64,000 nt of DNA from Rhodopirellula sp. (GTDB lineage: Bacteria > Planctomycetota > Planctomycetia > Pirellulales > Thermoguttaceae), in the NCBI GenBank assembly GCA_012728855.1, contig JAAYEH010000471.1, positions 40,779-104,778 of the forward strand. Direction: 5' to 3'. A program made the position numbers and the translations under genes. The notes under the pieces were generated by a model. That model did not search any database, was not told the DNA's origin, and was given only the letters and a program-made list of their open reading frames with translations. Below, piece by piece: positions 60,442 to 64,000 of the stretch (position 1 is the stretch's first letter; the number at the start of each line of letters is the position of its first letter).

Positions 60442-61531
60442 CACGGCGAGCGTGGTTCTCTTGGCACTTGGCAGCATGGCGGCGTTATGCTCTCAAGCCC
60501 TGGCTCCGATGCTGCAAGCCGAGGAATCCTTGCGCGACCGCCAGACGCGGATCGAGGCCCTTGATCCATCAAAGAAGGAGGATCTCCTCCGGCGCCGCCA
60601 GTTGTTCGACGACCTCGAACCGGCAGAGCAAGACCGACTTCGGAAATTGCACGTGCAGCTTCAAGAGTCGCCCGATGGTGACGAACTCGCCGGTATCATG
60701 CAGCGATATTGCGAGTGGCTTGCCGGGTTGAATTCTTCTTACGAAAGAGCGGAATTGCTGGAATTGCCGCCGGAAGAACGAGTCAAGCGGATTAAGAAGC
60801 TGTTCGAAGAACCGGAGACGGCTCGAAGAGCCTCCGGCGGCTTCCCATCGCTGGAGCGCGCGCGTCGGCCCTGGGCGGAGATGGGGCCCGATGCTCGCAG
60901 GCGGCCTACGCTGGAAGACCTCAAGGCGGTGTTCGAATGGTTCGGGCGCTATCTCGAAAAGGAATCGCCGAAACTGATTGAAGCGATGCCCGAACCATGG
61001 CGAGAGCAGGCCCGGCGGGCGGTCGCGTCAGCCGAGAACTCCGCGGAACTCCGGGAGCGGCTGACCGGCCTGTGGATGCGTTGGTTGACGGAAAACCCCG
61101 GCAAGGCGCCCAAGGTAGGTGAAGCGGAGTTGATGGAACTCCGTGGGCAGCTTTCCGCGGAAACGCGCAAGTGGCTGGAGACCATGCCTCCGGCCGAGCA
61201 AGAGCGGACCGTGCTCGGCTGGATGAGATTCGTGGCCATGTACCACTTGGGAAGTAGGCGTTTCGATCCGGCGTTGCCGATCGTCGATGAAAAGGAATTG
61301 GAACGCTTTTTCGAAAAGGAACTCACCGGCGAGCAGCGAGACCGGCTATTGAACCTGCCGAGCGACGAAATGCGTCGGGAACTCCGCCAGGAATATCTAC
61401 GCTGGCGATTGAAAGACGAATCGCCGCGAATTCCGCCGTGGTCCTCCTGGAGGCGAGGTCATCGACCCGGGGGATCACCATTTCCAGGACGCAACGGGAC
61501 GGAACGGCAGCCATCTCCCCCTCAGAGGTGA
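60431..61531 (+). CDS. Exported helical protein in the sigma operon (DUF3106-like)
   Basis: A 366-residue protein with an N-terminal signal or anchor (STASVVLLALGSMAALCSQALA). The mature part is nearly all helix and charge-rich, with repeated L-P/Pxx-E-x-R-x-R/K elements (LELPPEERVKRIKKLF, TMPPAEQERTVLGW, NLPSDEMRRELRQEY), like DUF3106 proteins. The C-terminus is Pro/Arg/Gly-rich. It overlaps the anti-sigma gene by 11 bases, so it is translated as part of the same operon. It may sense envelope conditions for the sigma pathway; unproved. Confidence 0.75.
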   Translation: MARSTASVVLLALGSMAALCSQALAPMLQAEESLRDRQTRIEALDPSKKEDLLRRRQLFDDLEPAEQDRLRKLHVQLQESPDGDELAGIMQRYCEWLAGLNSSYERAELLELPPEERVKRIKKLFEEPETARRASGGFPSLERARRPWAEMGPDARRRPTLEDLKAVFEWFGRYLEKESPKLIEAMPEPWREQARRAVASAENSAELRERLTGLWMRWLTENPGKAPKVGEAELMELRGQLSAETRKWLETMPPAEQERTVLGWMRFVAMYHLGSRRFDPALPIVDEKELERFFEKELTGEQRDRLLNLPSDEMRRELRQEYLRWRLKDESPRIPPWSSWRRGHRPGGSPFPGRNGTERQPSPPQR

Positions 61532-61575
61532 AGCCCGATGCCATTGGGCGACCGGCGAAAGAGAACGGACCGGCC

Positions 61576-61646
61576 AGCAGCCCGCCTGCTCGGGTATCGC
61601 TTGCCGTTACGCAGTCGTTTGACCGGACGGTAGTAGGCGGGCTGCT
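61576..61646. repeat. Family C palindrome between convergent genes
   Basis: AGCAGCCCGCCT (61576-61587) and AGGCGGGCTGCT (61635-61646) pair perfectly over 12 bp, with a 47-nt loop that contains a smaller pairing. Compared with 23758-23784 one base pair has changed on both arms (G-C to C-G), so pairing has been kept. It lies between the sigma operon end and the SppA gene end. Confidence 0.85.
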
Positions 61647-61674
61647 AGGAACTGATTTCCAGCCGGTTGCCCCA

Positions 61675-62820
61675 TCATCGGCTTGTCACCGCTGTCGGGA
61701 GCCAAGTGTAGAGGTAGTATGCACGGGGAGAGGCCAAGTCCAGCAGGCCGGAAAGATCGGGCCCCCGGCTGCGAATCTGGTCGCCGAGAAACAGATCGGC
61801 CAGAGTTGGCGTGCGGTCGTAGCGGACCACGCGGTAGTCCTCTCGGTCCACTCCCGCCAGATCGATGGCCCGCTCGATGGCCTCGTCCAGAAAGGCGATC
61901 TTGTCCACGAGTCCTTGCTCGACGGCTTGCTCGGCGGTGAAGACTTGTCCGGTGGCTACCGTATCGAGGTTCTCGGGGTGATCCTTGAAAGCGGGCCGAC
62001 CGGATTTCACCACGTTCTTGAATCGCTCAAAGCTCTCATTGACCAGATCCTGGAAGATGTCTCGTTCCTGTTCGGTCATTGGCTTGGCGAAACTTCCCAT
62101 GTCCTTCAGTGGGTGGCTGACGATCGAGTCTTCGCTCACTCCGACTTCTTGCATTAGTTCCGCCAAATTGTAGTGGGGAATAATGACTCCAATCGAGCCG
62201 GTCCAGGTCGTCGGCTCCGCGAAAATCGTCTGGGGTGTCTCTCCGACAGCCATTGAAACATAATACCCCCCGCTAGCGGCAATGCTTCCCATGCTGACCA
62301 CGATCGGCTTGCCCGTTTCCTCACGAAACTCTCTCAAGCGATGGTAGATATAGTCGCTGCCATTGATCGTGCCACCGGGTGATTCGACGCGCAGAACGAC
62401 AGCCTTCACGTCGTCGTCGCGCCGTGCCTGTTCGATCTGGCGGGTAACGAAGCCCTCGCCCTTGAGAATCACTCCCTCCACAGAGATAATCGCCACCTTC
62501 TCGCTGCCGCGACCAAATCGATCCGGCTGGTAAACTTCCTCCTCAACCTTGTCGGCGGTTTCGAAGCCGGAACCGACGATCAACACAAGGTTCACGAGGA
62601 ACGATGCCGCCAGGATCAGGAGTGTGAGAACGAGAAAGAAGGCGAGCGTGCCAGATCGTCGGCGAGGGGGCGGCGAAGCGAATGCCTCCCGCCTGACGAC
62701 TTCGGCCGACACGAAGTTCTCGGACTGCTGCCGCGCAGCGTCCTCCGGTCTTGACAGATCCTCCACGACGTTCTCCCATATCGACTTGCGGTTTCTTGGC
62801 TTGCGACCAGACTGCTGCAT
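61675..62820 (-). CDS. sppA: Signal peptide peptidase SppA-like protease (S49)
   Basis: A 381-residue membrane-anchored serine protease. Residues 1-58 are an unusually long polar cytosolic extension; a membrane helix follows at 59-82. The S49 core has VVLRVESPGGTINGSDYIY (about 141-159), nucleophile Ser183 in SIAASGGYYVSM and general-base Lys239 in HPLKDMGSFAKPMT, the Bacillus-type Ser/Lys dyad. It degrades cleaved signal peptides and membrane protein remnants in studied bacteria. ATG 62820 is the first ATG in frame. The gene is convergent with the sigma operon. Confidence 0.9.
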   Translation of the reverse strand: MQQSGRKPRNRKSIWENVVEDLSRPEDAARQQSENFVSAEVVRREAFASPPPRRRSGTLAFFLVLTLLILAASFLVNLVLIVGSGFETADKVEEEVYQPDRFGRGSEKVAIISVEGVILKGEGFVTRQIEQARRDDDVKAVVLRVESPGGTINGSDYIYHRLREFREETGKPIVVSMGSIAASGGYYVSMAVGETPQTIFAEPTTWTGSIGVIIPHYNLAELMQEVGVSEDSIVSHPLKDMGSFAKPMTEQERDIFQDLVNESFERFKNVVKSGRPAFKDHPENLDTVATGQVFTAEQAVEQGLVDKIAFLDEAIERAIDLAGVDREDYRVVRYDRTPTLADLFLGDQIRSRGPDLSGLLDLASPRAYYLYTWLPTAVTSR

Positions 62821-63150
62821 TCTACCATCGGACGGGCCCTATGGCGACGGGTGCATCGTGCCGGGGCAGTGGTACTCAGTGGGCGGAAGACGACGTTCGT
62901 TGATCTTTGGGCGCTGTTAGCGAGCACGTGTGGAACAAACTCTCCGGCTGCCCGGAGTCTCGATCTTGCGGGCACGACTCCGCCGACGCTTTGCTGGTTG
63001 GCGAAGGCTCCTCCACTTCCAGTTCCTGCTCACGCCCCTCTTTTTTCGGCTCCTCCGCAGAATTCGTGGGCAGAATGAGGTTTGTCGGAAGCTCCAACAT
63101 GCGTTTTTTTAGGAATAGCAGGGCAAATGAATGGATTAGGATTGGGCTCC
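62821..63150. other. 330 bp with no supported gene
   Basis: Reading frames on both strands are open but lack ribosome sites and recognisable sequence. One minus-strand frame from TTG 63154 overlaps the stop of the next upstream ORF as TTGA and would encode a Glu/Pro/Ser-rich 92-residue protein; I regard it as unproved. Composition is less GC-rich here, especially 63100-63180. Confidence 0.4.
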
Positions 63151-63324
63151 TCAATTACGTCTGGAAAGGAATAAGCGGAGTCGGCGTAGACGTTGCACCG
63201 CTGCCGAGAGGAGCCCTTTTTTCAGGTTTTTCAGCCCCTTCACGAGCTTCTCTACGTGAGCTTCGTTGCGAAAACAGTCCGGCAACTCGGCCTGCGGGTC
63301 TTCCGAGAAGGACTGGCTTTTCAT
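63151..63324 (-). CDS. Candidate 57-residue basic protein
   Basis: From ATG 63324 the frame encodes a short protein with an acidic front (SFSEDPQAELPDCF) and a strongly basic helical tail (LVKGLKNLKKGLLSAAVQRL then RRLRLFLSRRN). Its ATG overlaps the stop of the DUF5372-like frame as ATGA, suggesting translational coupling. I recognise no family. It is probably cargo or an accessory protein of the degraded mobile element. Confidence 0.3.
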   Translation of the reverse strand: MKSQSFSEDPQAELPDCFRNEAHVEKLVKGLKNLKKGLLSAAVQRLRRLRLFLSRRN

Positions 63325-63590
63325 GCGATGACCGCTCCGTCGACGATCACTGGGTGATTTGAGCGATGCATGCATCGAAGTGCGGAACGGCATCGTGTGG
63401 GAGTGGCCGGTGCCGGGCATGTTGTGTACGGCTCTGATCGCCGTTCTGAATGGAGTCGCCGCCCGGCATCGTCGTGGAGGTAGACTCGCTCTTCGCCCCA
63501 GTTGAGCCGGTAGGTCACCAGCGCGAATTCACGCCCAAACCAGGGATGAAACGGATGAGTCACCCGAAAACGTTGTTGTTCAACGTTCAA
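63321..63590 (-). CDS. DUF5372-like protein, C-terminal half diverged
   Basis: The frame from about TTG 63590 reads RFRVTHPFHPWFGREFALVT followed by YRLNWGEERVYLHDDAG. These match the strongly conserved first half of DUF5372, a small family found with transposon-type integrases in many bacteria. The expected second half with a DPF and FRVxDLL core is not seen; instead the frame runs 40 unlike residues to a TGA overlapping the next ORF. Another frame from about 63464 ends at 63347. So this may be a truncated or frameshifted copy. Function unknown. Confidence 0.55.
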   Translation of the reverse strand: MNVEQQRFRVTHPFHPWFGREFALVTYRLNWGEERVYLHDDAGRRLHSERRSEPYTTCPAPATPTRCRSALRCMHRSNHPVIVDGAVIA

Positions 63591-63601
63591 ATCGGGCGCA
63601 A

Positions 63602-64000
63602 TTGACGGTACAGACCAACGGAAAAAAAGAGCGTTGGTTTGGCACCTTGAAGCGAGAGTGTATTCGGCCTGGAACGCCGCTGTCACTGGAGGATGCTCGA
63701 CGACTGGTAGCGGACTTCGTCGAACATTACAACACGGTACGCTTGCACTCGGCCATCGGCTACGTCACCCCCGCCGACAAGCTCTTGGGCCTGGAGACGG
63801 TGGTCCATATCCAACGCGACCACAAACTCGAAGAGGCTCGCCAACGCCGGCAAGAAATGCGCCAGGCTGCACGGGGCAACTGCGAACCGCCTCGGCTCGC
63901 CGATCAATCCACCGACGGCACAAACGATGGCCGTCGGTCATTGGACATCGCCATGCTCCGCCGTGAAGTGTCCATCGAGCAAGTGCTCAGGCAACTCGGC
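63602..64000 (+). mobile_element. IS3-family-type integrase (rve) C-terminal fragment
   Basis: The frame reads NGKKERWFGTLKRECIRPGT then LSLEDARRLVADFVEHYNTV and RLHSAIGYVTPADKLLG, the third DDE catalytic region of IS3-group OrfB integrases: the E of KKERW is the catalytic Glu and HYN/RLHSAIGYVTP the family's C-terminal signature. No DD residues or zinc-finger region exist upstream in the window; the open frame there is antisense of the DUF5372-like gene. After the integrase the frame continues QRDHKLEEARQRRQEMRQAA and later LRREVSIEQVLRQLG at the window edge. The element is 5'-truncated and runs out of the window. Confidence 0.75.

Noticed and set aside
62876..63154. 92-residue minus-strand ORF starting with TTG overlapping the previous stop
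   Set aside because: Low-complexity Glu/Pro/Ser sequence without a ribosome site or recognisable family; mentioned only as a possible third coupled ORF.
1..64000. CRISPR array, tRNA or rRNA genes
   Set aside because: I scanned for spaced direct repeats and for cloverleaf-like or rRNA-like stretches and saw none; only palindromes and a short ATGACC array are present.

Overview
The window is GC-rich chromosomal DNA from a bacterium that is almost certainly a member of the Planctomycetota. The signs are three tandem secreted sulfatases, a DUF1559 prepilin-like protein with its N-terminal methylation motif, a DUF4838 protein, a ThuA-like protein, a Tat-exported Gfo/Idh/MocA oxidoreductase, a CE15-like esterase, and several families of dispersed palindromic repeats of the kind that fill planctomycete intergenic DNA. 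An HydABC-type [FeFe]-hydrogenase suggests an anaerobic or facultatively fermentative life. I see no rRNA, tRNA or CRISPR array.

Layout. 1-2750: end of an ECF (CbiQ/CbiO-type) metal or vitamin importer and a sodium:solute symporter. 2900-8480: an inositol-monophosphatase-family phosphatase, then a MacAB/Lol-like export operon (fusion protein, ATPase, two FtsX-like permeases). 8600-13730: three secreted sulfatases and the severed 5' end of another secreted gene. 13729-14916: a Tat-exported protein. 15230-19339: a secreted TPR protein with a histidine kinase and an OmpR-type regulator. 19748-29057: a small candidate ORF and secreted proteins (esterase-like hydrolase, large unknown, M14 peptidase, PfpI-like protein, DUF4838 protein). 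29299-33266 (minus): a second ABC export operon whose fusion protein ends in two EF-hands. 33748-38211: a 1487-residue GH42-like protein. 38356-42624 (minus): lipoprotein, DUF1559 protein, AAA ATPase, SPOUT methyltransferase, Mop-domain protein. 42770-50247: EamA permease, hydB-hydA-hydC, and a histidine kinase with a c-type heme motif. 50286-58893: ThuA, oxidoreductase, an M14 fragment, and a minus-strand operon of a double esterase and a 1333-residue LamG/glycosidase-like protein. 59242-61531: ECF sigma, anti-sigma and a third secreted helical protein. 61675-62820: SppA. 62900-64000: a rearranged mobile-element region with an IS3-type integrase fragment.

How it fits together. Most of the window looks like scavenging of sulfated and uronic-acid-containing polysaccharides: sulfatases, GH42-like and DUF4838 proteins, a CE15-like esterase, an oxidoreductase and a sugar-type symporter, with reducing equivalents possibly released as H2 through HydABC. 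The heme-motif kinase downstream of hydABC may report redox or gas state. Two phosphorelays and an ECF sigma/anti-sigma pair give unusually dense signalling.

The intergenic DNA is itself notable. At least seven repeat families are present, one nested inside another, one inserted across the start of an ABC gene, and several placed exactly between convergent genes where they could act as bidirectional terminators.
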